From Pseudarthrobacter sp. fls2-241-R2A-127 (lineage in GTDB: Bacteria > Actinomycetota > Actinomycetes > Actinomycetales > Micrococcaceae), in NCBI RefSeq assembly GCF_030209355.1, contig NZ_JARVSF010000002.1, positions 1-64,000 on the forward strand: a stretch of DNA of 64,000 bases, written 5' to 3'. Positions 56,491 through 64,000 of the stretch are shown in pieces. Position 1 is the stretch's first letter. Each line of letters opens with the position of its first letter. A model generated the notes under the pieces. It was not told the DNA's origin and searched no databases. It saw only the letters and a program-made list of their open reading frames with translations. The translations under genes were made by a program, and so were the position numbers.

Positions 56491-57846
56491 GTGCGGCGCG
56501 GGCAGGGGAGTGAAGGCCAGGCGGACACGGCAGCCCGTGATCCGGCGATCGACCTTGTCCGCTTCGTCTGCCTGGCACTGGTGGTGGTGGGGCATTCCAT
56601 GATGGTCAGCCCGGTCCTGCACCCGGACGGGACCGTAACCACGCAGAACACCCTTGGCGACCAGGACTGGTTTGTCCCCGTCATCTGGATCTTCATGGTG
56701 ATGCCCCTGTTCTTCGTTACCGGGGGTGTGACCGGCCTGCAGTCCTGGCGCCGGCTGAAGGCGCGGGGCGGGACGGCGGCCCAGTTCATCCGGGCACGGC
56801 TCCTGCGCCTGGTCCGTCCGGCCACCGCGCTGCTTGCGGCGATGGTCCTGGGACTGTCGTTGGCCCGTGCCCTCGGGGTGGACCCGCAGGTGGTCCAGCT
56901 CATGGCCACCGGCGCCGGCATGCCGCTGTGGTTCCTGGCCGCCTACCTCGCGGCGCAGTTGAACATTCCGGTCCTGGCGGCGCTCCATGCGCGTTCCCCC
57001 TGGCTGGCCCTCGGCTTGCTCCTCGGCCTGGTGGTTGCCGTGGATTGCTTCCGGTCAGCGCTGCCGAACCTTGCCTACGCGAACCTGGTGTTCGTGTGGT
57101 GCGCAGTGCAGCAACTGGGCTTCCTGGCGGCCGACGGCTGGACGTCCCGGCTTTCCCGTTCCGGGCTGCTGGCCATCGCGCTGGCAGCAAACCTGGCGTT
57201 GGGTGTGGTGACGGGGCTGGGACTGTACACCGGCAACATGCTGGTGAACCTCAATCCACCCAACCTCACCCTGGTCCTCTTGGGCGTTTCTCAGCTGGCC
57301 GTGATGGAGCTGGCGCGGCCGGTCCTCGCGTCGCTCGCCGAGGTCCGCTGGATTGGCCGCCTCGTGGGCGTGGCGGGCAGCCGGTCCCTGACGGTGTACT
57401 TGTGGCACCTGCCGCTGCTGGGCGCGATGTCGGGACTGCTGCTCCTGGTGCCGTTCCCCAAGCCCGGCGCCGGCACCGCCGCGTGGTGGTGGTCGCGGCC
57501 CGTGGTGGTCCTGGCCCTGGTCCTCCTGCTGCTCCCCGTCGCGGCCGCCTTTGGCCGGCTGGAGGACCGGACGACGACGCCACACGCCTACGGCGGACGG
57601 CCCGCCTTCGCTGCGGCCGCCGTCGTGGTGGTCTTCATTCCCGCGGCTGACGCCGCCCTCAGCGGATTGTCACTGGGACTGCTGGCTGCGGGAACGCTGT
57701 GCTTTTCCGCGGCGATCTTGCTGCTGGGCGGCTTTTCCCGCCGTAGCCGGCCACCGGCCGGGACCGCATCCCGGCGTCTACCGGCGGCCCGGCCCGCATC
57801 CCGGCGGAGGCGCGGCAGAAGGGGCATTGCCAGCGGGGTGAAGTAG
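56491..57846 (+). CDS. Acyltransferase 3 family membrane protein
   Basis: A 451-residue multi-pass membrane protein of the acyltransferase 3 family. RDPAIDLVRFVCLALVVVGHSMMV carries the conserved Arg and His of the active helix, and SLTVYLWHLPLLGAMSG is the typical late motif. It has about ten to eleven helices and a basic C-terminal tail. Such enzymes O-acylate cell-surface glycans or lipids. The start is GTG. Acceptor unknown. Confidence 0.86.
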   Translation: MRRGQGSEGQADTAARDPAIDLVRFVCLALVVVGHSMMVSPVLHPDGTVTTQNTLGDQDWFVPVIWIFMVMPLFFVTGGVTGLQSWRRLKARGGTAAQFIRARLLRLVRPATALLAAMVLGLSLARALGVDPQVVQLMATGAGMPLWFLAAYLAAQLNIPVLAALHARSPWLALGLLLGLVVAVDCFRSALPNLAYANLVFVWCAVQQLGFLAADGWTSRLSRSGLLAIALAANLALGVVTGLGLYTGNMLVNLNPPNLTLVLLGVSQLAVMELARPVLASLAEVRWIGRLVGVAGSRSLTVYLWHLPLLGAMSGLLLLVPFPKPGAGTAAWWWSRPVVVLALVLLLLPVAAAFGRLEDRTTTPHAYGGRPAFAAAAVVVVFIPAADAALSGLSLGLLAAGTLCFSAAILLLGGFSRRSRPPAGTASRRLPAARPASRRRRGRRGIASGVK

Positions 57847-57861
57847 TGCCAGTGTCGAACC

Positions 57862-58191
57862 ATGACCGAGAACACCATGTCCACAGAGGATGAGTTCACC
57901 CCCAACGTCACCCTGAGGCGCAATGACGCGGATCACCGGTATGAGCTCCTGGTGGACGGACGGCTCGCCGTCCAGGCCTTTTTCCACGACCTGCCGGGTC
58001 ATATCGATTTCACCCACACCGAGACGGGCCAGGAATTCGAGGGGCAGGGACTGGCCAAGGTGCTGGCCCATTTTGCCCTGGATGACGTGGTGGCCACCGG
58101 CAAACGCATCATTCCGCACTGCCCGTTCATGTCCAGCTACCTCCGCAAGCACGAAGGGTACGAGCAGTTTGTGGACTGGCCCGGGCGCTGA
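57862..58191 (+). CDS. Small GNAT-like N-acetyltransferase (YidJ type)
   Basis: A 109-residue COG2388-type acetyltransferase: ELLVDGRLAVQAFFHDLPGHIDFTHTE, EFEGQGLAKVLAHFALDDVV binding acetyl-CoA, and IPHCPFMSSYLRKHEGY at the end. These compact GNAT proteins have no known substrate. An in-frame ATG at 57877 is an alternative start. It follows the acyltransferase gene by 15 bp. Confidence 0.85.
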   Translation: MTENTMSTEDEFTPNVTLRRNDADHRYELLVDGRLAVQAFFHDLPGHIDFTHTETGQEFEGQGLAKVLAHFALDDVVATGKRIIPHCPFMSSYLRKHEGYEQFVDWPGR

Positions 58192-58220
58192 CCTTGGGCC
58201 GGCGCTGACGGGGCCGGGAG

Positions 58221-58541
58221 TCAGCTGGCCAGGGCCTTGTCGCTGACCGCCAGGGCGCTTCCGGGGTCGTCAATGGTGAAGCCGCAGGCGCAGCGGTACG
58301 TGGTGATGGTTTCGGCCGTCTCCGGCCGCAGCGCCACCACGGAAGTCCCGTCGACGTAGACGGGCTGCCGGACCGGCCGTTCCCCGTGGTCGACAAGCTG
58401 CATCGGCGTGCGGCAGTGCATGCGCGAATTGAGGGTCACCAGCAGTCCTGCGTCGACGGGTACCGTGGTGGCCAGAAACTGCTCAGCCGGTTCGCGGCGC
58501 TCCCCAAACGCCATCAGCCGGTCATCCATTGCGGTGGTCAT
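58221..58541 (-). CDS. Hypothetical protein with CAC-type cysteine pair
   Basis: A 106-residue soluble protein. The middle holds LVTLNSRMHCRTPMQLVDHG, and TYRCACGFTIDD near the C-terminus looks like a partial zinc-binding knuckle. I recognise no family. Its upstream region carries CATGCTTACTA (58635-58645), also found before the GlsB-type stress gene, and a GGGGTAGA that resembles an alternative-sigma -10. It may be a stress-related gene. Confidence 0.65.
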   Translation of the reverse strand: MTTAMDDRLMAFGERREPAEQFLATTVPVDAGLLVTLNSRMHCRTPMQLVDHGERPVRQPVYVDGTSVVALRPETAETITTYRCACGFTIDDPGSALAVSDKALAS

Positions 58542-58765
58542 TATGTTCTTCCTTGGGCTTCTGTCACGGAACCGCCGGGGCCGGCTGTCCCGCCGCGAAC
58601 TGCTTGCGGAGGTTCATCTACCCCACAAGAAAAGCATGCTTACTAATTGATGCACAAGTCCTGCGCCCGGGCCTTCGCGGCCGCGGGCTGGTGTGACCGG
58701 GTTGGGGCGCAGGCCGCCGCCCGGTTCGTCAGGCCTTAGCGCCGGCGGCTGGTTAGGCTTGCAGC

Positions 58766-59527
58766 ATGACGCCAACAACCGCACTTGTCACCGGAGCCAG
58801 CGCCGGGCTGGGACTCGAATTCGCACGGCAGCTCGCGGCCCAGGGGCACCCCCTGGTCCTTGTGGCGCGCAACGCCTCCCGCCTCGAGGCAACGGCGGCG
58901 GATCTGCAACGGCGCCACGGGATCACGGCTGAGGTGCTGCCCGCGGACCTCACGCTGGACGCCGACGTCGCCGCCGTCGTCGAACGCCTCCAGGACGCTT
59001 CCCGCCCGGTGGGAATCCTGGTGAACAACGCCGGGATCGGGCTGCTGCACAACTTCGAGGACAACCACGCGCAGGAGGAACAGAACCACCTCAAGCTCCA
59101 CGCGGAAACGTCCATGCTGCTCACCCACGCGGCGTTGAAGGGCATGCTGGAACGCGGGGAAGGCAGGATCATCAACGTCGCCAGCGTGGCCGCCTTCCTG
59201 CCCCGGGGAACGTATTCCGCGGCGAAGGCCTGGCTGGTGAGTTTCAGCCGCTGGGCAAACCTGGCCTACCGCAAGCGCGGGGTCAAGGTCACGGCCGTCT
59301 GTCCCGGGTTCACCCATACGGAGTTCCACGACCGGATGGGCATGGACAAGTCGGTGGCGCCGTCCTGGACGTGGCTGCGGGCCGAACGGGTGGTCCGTGA
59401 AGGCCTCGCGGACAACGAGCGGGGCAAGGCTGTGTCCATTCCGTCCAAGCGCTACAAAGCGGTGGCTGCGGTGGCAAGGGTGGCCCCGGCGCGGCTAATG
59501 GCCGGGCCGGCGCGGAAACCGAAATAA
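58766..59527 (+). CDS. SDR-family oxidoreductase
   Basis: A 253-residue SDR of the estradiol-17-beta/DltE-like type: TALVTGASAGLGLEFARQLA, NNAGIGLL, INVASVAAFLPRGTYSAAKAW with Tyr-Lys, and VTAVCPGFTHTEFHDRMG. The C-terminus is extended and basic. It is a cytoplasmic NADP-dependent reductase of unknown substrate. Its last 33 bases overlap the convergent FUSC gene. Confidence 0.87.
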   Translation: MTPTTALVTGASAGLGLEFARQLAAQGHPLVLVARNASRLEATAADLQRRHGITAEVLPADLTLDADVAAVVERLQDASRPVGILVNNAGIGLLHNFEDNHAQEEQNHLKLHAETSMLLTHAALKGMLERGEGRIINVASVAAFLPRGTYSAAKAWLVSFSRWANLAYRKRGVKVTAVCPGFTHTEFHDRMGMDKSVAPSWTWLRAERVVREGLADNERGKAVSIPSKRYKAVAAVARVAPARLMAGPARKPK

Positions 59528-60619
59528 GGTCCGGCCGGCCAGGGCTGCCGGACGCGTCCGGGCGCCCGGCCGCCGGACAGCCAGCACCACCAGGATTCCC
59601 AGCAGCGCCCCCACCAGCGTCTCCACGGCGCGCTCAAGGATAAGTACCCGGGGTTCGGTGGGCGAGGCAAGCTGGGTCATCAGCAGGATGACCGGGGTGA
59701 ACCAGACCATCGCCAGGCCGTAGTGGCGGGTCATGAACAGCTCGGTGGCGAACTGGAAGAGGATGACCAGTAGTGCCAGCACGGCGGTCCGGTGTACCGG
59801 TTCCTGGAATGCGGGGTAAAGGCCCGGCAAGGCCCAGGGCTCCGGAAGAAGCACGACGGCGGTGACCGCCAGCCCAATGAGCGTCCCCACGATGCGGTGG
59901 ACACCCCGCCGGACGCTGCTGGGGAGGTCGGCGCCTGCCAGCGGTACGGCGGCGGCGGCCATGGCCCAGTGCGGGTGGCCGCTGCCGCTGATGACGCCCA
60001 CCGTTCCGGCGGCGCCCACGGCCAGTACATACCGAGCGGCGTGGACCACGAGTTCACGCCGCCTTGCCGCCGATCGGCGCGGTACTTTCCGGGTGGCTCC
60101 GGGCTCCCACGCCCTGCTTCGCACCCAGCCGCTGAATCCGATCAGGATGGAGAACGCTGATGATGCCGCCGCGATGAACATGGCCACATGCCAGGGGACC
60201 GCGGCGGGAACGGAAGCGCAGGCGCCGAGGGCGAGGATCCCGAAGAAGGGCCCGTTCGGCTTCAGCCGCACCCGGTCGGAGTAGATGGAGCCCACTCCGG
60301 CGAGGATTGCTTCCACGGCCACGAGCCACCACGAGTGGATGTGGTTGACGGACAGCGTAACGCCAACGGCTACCCCGCTGAGCAGCACCAGGGCACCCTG
60401 GCCCTGGTGCCGGAGCCGCAGCTGGTGCGGCTCCGAGCGGCCGTACATCCCGGTGAGGGCTCCGAAGACGCCGTAGATGATCAGGTCGGTCCGGCCCAAG
60501 GCCAGCAGGACCAGGGAGGGGGCGGCCACGCTGAGTGCTACCCGGAGGGCCGCCAGATGGTCGTTGGTGGCCGGTTCCAGCCGGTGGAGCGCGCGTACCT
60601 GGTCCATTACGCGCTTCAT
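59495..60619 (-). CDS. FUSC-family inner membrane protein
   Basis: A 374-residue membrane protein with two clusters of helices. The first runs LRVALSVAAPSLVLLALG to ACASVPAAVPWHV; the second is the FUSC-like domain, RRGVHRIVGTLIGLAVTAVVLL to ERAVETLVGALLGILVVL. Members resemble the membrane part of aromatic-acid efflux proteins (AaeB) and fusaric-acid resistance proteins. Its 3-prime end overlaps the SDR gene. Confidence 0.85.
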   Translation of the reverse strand: MKRVMDQVRALHRLEPATNDHLAALRVALSVAAPSLVLLALGRTDLIIYGVFGALTGMYGRSEPHQLRLRHQGQGALVLLSGVAVGVTLSVNHIHSWWLVAVEAILAGVGSIYSDRVRLKPNGPFFGILALGACASVPAAVPWHVAMFIAAASSAFSILIGFSGWVRSRAWEPGATRKVPRRSAARRRELVVHAARYVLAVGAAGTVGVISGSGHPHWAMAAAAVPLAGADLPSSVRRGVHRIVGTLIGLAVTAVVLLPEPWALPGLYPAFQEPVHRTAVLALLVILFQFATELFMTRHYGLAMVWFTPVILLMTQLASPTEPRVLILERAVETLVGALLGILVVLAVRRPGARTRPAALAGRTLFRFPRRPGH

Positions 60620-60755
60620 GTCCCTACCTGTCCTGTAGTGCTGTGCTGCGGTTTCGATCTAAGTGCCGCGCCCCTTGGAAGTTATCACCGGGCGCCAGGC
60701 AGGGCCATATGGCTGCAGTCACACGGGGACACCGGGGTGTCCGGAACCCGCGCAA

Positions 60756-60800
60756 AGGCCCGCCCGGTGTGCTTCGCAAGGAAGCACGCCGGACGGGCCT
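60756..60800 (-). terminator. Terminator hairpin after the MHS transporter gene
   Basis: A 20-nt stem (60756-60775 with 60781-60800) around GCAAG, with two G-U-type positions. It lies 43 bp beyond the transporter stop on the reverse strand. Confidence 0.7.
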
Positions 60801-60842
60801 GCGAGCGTGGGCTACAAGAATGCCCGGGTGGCAGGTGGAAGC

Positions 60843-62432
60843 TTATGCGCCTGCCGTAACACCGCGGTTCGCGTGCGGATCCGTGCCGTCCTGGGTGTCG
60901 AAGGGCAGTTCGTCCAGGTTGATCAGCGGGTTCTGGTCCTGGGTTTCCACCAGTTCCTTGGCCTCGGCCTGGGTGTCAACGCTGGGCATTGATCCAGGCA
61001 GGGGGCGGTTGGCGGATTCCTTCAGGAAGTAGATGGCAACGGCGCCGGCCAGCGATGTAGCCATCAGGTAGTAGGCCGGCATCATGTCGTTGCCGGTTGA
61101 TTTGATCAGCAGCTCCACGATGAACGGGGTGGTGCCGCCGAAGATCGCCACCGCGAAGTTGTAGGCAATGCCCATGGCACCGTAGCGGCTGGACGTCGGG
61201 AACTGGGCCGGGAGGGCCGAGGCCAGGTTTGCCACATAGAAGGTGACCGGGAAGGCCACCAGGGCCAGGCCGGCCAGGGTGGACCAAATCTGTCCAATGC
61301 CGATCAGCATGAACGCCGGCACGGCCAGGACGATGGTGCTCACGGCGCCGATCCAGAGCACCGGCCGGCGGCCGATCCGGTCGGACAGCTTGCCGGTCAG
61401 CGGGATGCACAGGCTCATGACCACCAGGACCGGAATGGTCAGCAGCGTGCCGTGGAGTTCGTCGTAACCCTTGGCGTCCGTCAGGTACGTGGGCATGTAG
61501 GAGGTCAGCGCGTAGCCGGCGGTGTTGGCCGCCGCCACAACGATCATGGCGACAATGATGGGGCGCCAGTAAGCCTTGACAATGCCGACGGGTCCCTTGG
61601 TGGCGGCGGTGTCACCCGCGGAGGCGTTCTTGGCGTTCTCCTCCTGGGCGTCAAGGGTGGCCTGGAACTGCGGCGATTCTTCGATCTTGCTCCGGAAGTA
61701 CACGGCTATCAGCCCCAGCGGGCCGGCAAGCAGGAACGGGATGCGCCATCCCCAGTCCTCCATGGTGGCATGGCCCAGGGTCAGCTGCAGGACGGACACC
61801 AGGGCGGCACCCATCGCGAAGCCCATGTAGCTGCCAAGGTCCAGGAAGCTCGCGAAGAAGCCACGGCGCTTGTCTGCGGCATATTCGCTGACAAAAGTGG
61901 TGGCGCCCGCGTATTCACCGCCGGTGGAGAACCCCTGGATTACCTTGAGGAGCACCAGCAGTGCGGCCGCCCACAGTCCGATCTGGGCGTATCCGGGCAG
62001 CAGGCCGACGGCGAAGGTGCTCGCGGCCATGATCATCAGCGTGGTGGCCAGGATCTTTTGCCGGCCCACCTTGTCACCAAGCCAGCCGAAAACAACGCCA
62101 CCGAGTGGGCGGGCGATGAAGGTCGCCGCGAACGTTCCCAGCAGGAACAGGTTTCGCGTCGTGGGATCGGATTCCGGCAGGAACACCGGTCCCATGGTGG
62201 TGATGAGGTAGCCGAAAACGCCGACGTCGTACCATTCCATCGTGTTTCCGACGATGGTGCCGCCGAGTGCTTTCTTCAGCATGGGCTGGTCAACAACGTT
62301 GACGTCGGATTCCTTGAGCCGGCGGCGTGGCAGGAGCCTCGGCTTCTTGGCAGCCGTGGGGGCTGACGGGTCGGTTCCGCGGGCGTTCCTGGCGCCTGCT
62401 GGAGAGTGGTTACTGCTTCGGTCTGTGGGCAT
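60843..62432 (-). CDS. MHS-family MFS transporter (ProP-like)
   Basis: A 529-residue MFS carrier with 12 helices. GGTIVGNTMEWYDVGVFGYL and WLGDKVGRQKILA are the MHS signatures; SDRIGRRPVLWIG is the second loop motif. A basic N-terminal extension (~50 residues) and an acidic tail are cytoplasmic. Start at 62432 is supported by AGGAG nine bases upstream. Relatives carry proline/betaine or alpha-ketoglutarate with protons. Substrate unknown. Confidence 0.88.
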   Translation of the reverse strand: MPTDRSSNHSPAGARNARGTDPSAPTAAKKPRLLPRRRLKESDVNVVDQPMLKKALGGTIVGNTMEWYDVGVFGYLITTMGPVFLPESDPTTRNLFLLGTFAATFIARPLGGVVFGWLGDKVGRQKILATTLMIMAASTFAVGLLPGYAQIGLWAAALLVLLKVIQGFSTGGEYAGATTFVSEYAADKRRGFFASFLDLGSYMGFAMGAALVSVLQLTLGHATMEDWGWRIPFLLAGPLGLIAVYFRSKIEESPQFQATLDAQEENAKNASAGDTAATKGPVGIVKAYWRPIIVAMIVVAAANTAGYALTSYMPTYLTDAKGYDELHGTLLTIPVLVVMSLCIPLTGKLSDRIGRRPVLWIGAVSTIVLAVPAFMLIGIGQIWSTLAGLALVAFPVTFYVANLASALPAQFPTSSRYGAMGIAYNFAVAIFGGTTPFIVELLIKSTGNDMMPAYYLMATSLAGAVAIYFLKESANRPLPGSMPSVDTQAEAKELVETQDQNPLINLDELPFDTQDGTDPHANRGVTAGA

Positions 62433-62866
62433 TTGGGCAACTCCTGTGGAGGTCATTTGCTTGCGACTTGTAGCTGCCCCGCTCCGGGCAGGCCTTCAAT
62501 TTTACGGGATATCTGTGGCGTTTGCTCGGTTCAATGGCGTAGCATGCTCCCTTTTGCGCCCCTGCAGCACCGCATTCAGCAACTTTTTTCACCGCGGATT
62601 CCCGCGCTGCTACTGGGAAGCAGGATGATCAACGGCGCCGTTACCAAAAATTTTCCATCGGGAACCGTTTCAAACGGTTTTTTTGGGTGAACGCGGGCGC
62701 GAAAGTGAGTGCGGTCACGGCCGTTGGAGGGGTTCACAGGAGCCTTGGCGGTGCCTATGGTAGAGCGGTGAAAACACTTCTTTTCGGGTAAAACTCCGCG
62801 CACACCCGGGCGCTGCAGCCGGCGCATCGTTTCAACGAAGAACGAAGGAAAGAAGGGAAGAAAAAC
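62433..62866. other. Divergent intergenic region with a palindrome
   Basis: A 434-bp gap without a convincing gene. It contains a T-followed palindrome at 62663-62679. Further right, TTTTCGGGTAAAAC near 62781-62793 looks like an alternative-sigma -10 (GGGTA) ahead of the small gene at 62867. Confidence 0.4.
62663..62679. promoter_or_regulatory. Palindrome AACCGTTT-C-AAACGGTT followed by a T-run
   Basis: Perfect 8-bp arms around C, then five more Ts. The one-base centre is too small for a stable hairpin loop without losing pairs, and the AACCGTTT half sites resemble LacI-type operators. Operator or terminator are both possible. Confidence 0.45.
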
Positions 62867-63124
62867 ATGGGTGAAGACTCCAACCAGTTCAACATCAGGC
62901 CAGAGGTGGCGCACCATTTGGCCGCAGCCATGGATGCACCGGTCACACCGGGCCCCGCAGCTGCGGGGGGCGTCCCGCCGGCCCGGCAGAACGCGTGGCC
63001 GGATGGGGACGGCAAACGCCGGCATCCGAAGGACCGGGCAGCCGGCCACGGCCGCGTGGGCCACGAGGCCGCCGTTACGGCTGTCCACAGGACCGGCCGG
63101 CCGCAGATGCCGCACTCGTCCTAG
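62867..63124 (+). CDS. Small disordered hypothetical protein
   Basis: An 85-residue protein, MGEDSNQFNIRPEVAHHLAA then a Pro/Gly/Ala/Arg/His-rich tail. The purine-rich leader GAAGGAAAGAAGGGAAG is a strong ribosome binding context. A GGGTA element upstream suggests control by a stress sigma factor. I recognise no family. It ends at a strong bidirectional terminator. Confidence 0.6.
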   Translation: MGEDSNQFNIRPEVAHHLAAAMDAPVTPGPAAAGGVPPARQNAWPDGDGKRRHPKDRAAGHGRVGHEAAVTAVHRTGRPQMPHSS

Positions 63125-63159
63125 CGGCCTGGCGACGGCCACCCCCACCAAGAGATACG

Positions 63160-63205
63160 CAAACTACCTGGCGCCCCGAAAATGCCCTGGGCGCCAGGTA
63201 GTTTG
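63160..63205. terminator. Bidirectional terminator, 17-bp perfect stem
   Basis: CAAACTACCTGGCGCCC (63160-63176) and its exact complement (63189-63205) surround a 12-nt loop, between the convergent small gene and ligD. The flanking AAA/TTT gives short T-runs. Confidence 0.75.
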
Positions 63206-63243
63206 TGCGTCGTCGCCGGAGTTCGAAATCGAAAACCTGGCCA

Positions 63244-64000
63244 TCATTCCCGGACCACCTCTGCCGGGTCCTTGTCCACGCGCCAGCCCCGCCACCGCGG
63301 GTGCCGCAGCCTGCCCGGCCCGGTCCACTCGCTGTAGGTCACCTCGCCCACCAGCTCCGGTGCCACCCAGTGGGCATCCGCAGCGTCCGGCCGGGGGACG
63401 TCGTGGAACGGGGACTCCGTCCGGCCCAGCCGTTCCACGGTTTGCCGCAGCTCCGAGAGCTCGCGGGCGCTGAAACCACTGCCCACCCGGCCCACATACT
63501 GCAGCTTGTCCCCATCCGGTACTCCCACCAGCAGTGAGCCCACCGTCTCCTGGCGGCCGCCTTTTCCCGGCCGCCAGCCGCCCACCACCACTTCCTGGGT
63601 TTGCTCAAGCTTGAGCTTGATCCAGGTCCGGGTCCGTTGCCCGCTCACATAGCGGCTGTCGGTCCGTTTGGCCATCACCCCCTCCAGGCCCAGCTCCCCG
63701 GCGCTCTCGAGGAGGAGCCCCACAGGTTCGTCCAACACCATGGACAGGCCCACCGGACACTCCGACGGCCGGAAGAAGTCCTCCAGCCGCTGCCGCCGTT
63801 TGCTGAGCGGCAGGCGCCGCAGGTCCTTCCCGTCGTCGAAGAGGAGGTCAAACAGCATCAGCTGCACCGGGACGGCCGTGCGGGCTTTGGCGACGTCGGC
63901 GGCCCGGGTGAGCTTCATCCGGGCCTGCAGGAGCCCAAAGTCGGGCCTACCGCCGGGCCCGACGGCAACGATCTCGCCGTCGGCCACGAACGGCTGCGCC
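63244..64000 (-). CDS. ligD: ATP-dependent DNA ligase D, C-terminal part (runs off the window)
   Basis: The last ~252 residues of an ATP-dependent DNA ligase; the frame is open through base 64000 and the true start lies to the right. Visible are FVADGEIVA (motif III), VQLMLFDLLF (IIIa), LEGVMAKRTDSRY (IV) and TWIKLKL (V), then an OB-fold domain with TVGSLLVGVPDGDKLQYVGRVGSGF. The C-terminal HPRWRGWRVDKDPAEVV is typical of LigD/LigC ligase domains used in Ku-dependent end joining. Whether polymerase and nuclease domains are present cannot be seen; LigC is the alternative. Confidence 0.88.
   Translation of the reverse strand, partial: AQPFVADGEIVAVGPGGRPDFGLLQARMKLTRAADVAKARTAVPVQLMLFDLLFDDGKDLRRLPLSKRRQRLEDFFRPSECPVGLSMVLDEPVGLLLESAGELGLEGVMAKRTDSRYVSGQRTRTWIKLKLEQTQEVVVGGWRPGKGGRQETVGSLLVGVPDGDKLQYVGRVGSGFSARELSELRQTVERLGRTESPFHDVPRPDAADAHWVAPELVGEVTYSEWTGPGRLRHPRWRGWRVDKDPAEVVRE

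Noticed and set aside
1..64000. CRISPR arrays, tRNA or rRNA genes, prophage modules, insertion sequences
   Set aside because: Looked for spaced direct repeats, T-loop-like GGTTCGA-type signatures, phage gene order and transposase motifs; none found apart from the lone serine recombinase.

Overview
The window is high-GC actinobacterial chromosome. GTG starts, 4-base start/stop overlaps and lineage-typical small proteins (DUF4193, DUF3040, dodecin) point to an Arthrobacter/Pseudarthrobacter-like soil bacterium with a large plant-matter catabolic repertoire. I see no rRNA, tRNA, CRISPR array, prophage or intact insertion sequence. The left ~1.6 kb has lower GC and carries a serine recombinase, so it looks like accessory DNA.

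Region by region. (1) 1.6-8.8 kb: a p-hydroxycinnamate (cou-type) operon. A MarR regulator is divergent from SDR, amidohydrolase (CouO-like), acyl-CoA dehydrogenase, MaoC hydratase, MFS importer and CoA ligase, with a perfect palindrome in the divergent promoter. (2) 8.9-16.6 kb: BASS transporter, esterase, FAH-family hydrolase, PheA/TfdB-type flavin monooxygenase and DUF3500 protein, meeting a convergent quercetinase-like bicupin. This is an unassigned aromatic or flavonoid locus that could feed the cou pathway. (3) 17-25.8 kb: MHS transporter, possible DNA-binding protein, aminotransferase plus HMG/CHA-type aldolase, a small protein, a LysR regulator and 5-oxoprolinase PxpABC. Two promoters here share one layout (CATAAG-N5-CTTATC-N16-GTCTTATCCA), which suggests a LysR regulon. 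(4) 26-31.8 kb: idonate/ketogluconate genes ending in gluconokinase, then a TetR/EamA pair under a 48-bp palindrome. (5) 31.7-39.4 kb: housekeeping and stress genes (DUF3040, DUF488, aldo/keto reductase, MalQ, lactonase, PrmC-like methyltransferase, YtxH, GlsB). (6) 39.5-45.3 kb: a TetR-linked acyl-CoA beta-oxidation operon. (7) 45.3-50 kb: epimerase, two aldo/keto reductases, MmyB-type regulator, a second TGSHCP small protein, dodecin. (8) 50.1-56 kb: a GntR-controlled acid-sugar operon (OtnK-like kinase, LtnD-like dehydrogenase, GntP permease, class II FBA-type aldolase) without OtnC or OtnI. (9) 56-64 kb: DUF1304, acyltransferase, GNAT, SDR, FUSC, MHS transporter, and the C-terminal part of LigD running off the right edge.

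Most notable non-coding structure: two copies (15.03 and 21.41 kb) of a compound intergenic module. Each has 23-nt arms around a 12-nt loop, a TGGGGTT tag, and a GGCCCGG terminator hairpin, with compensatory arm changes between copies.
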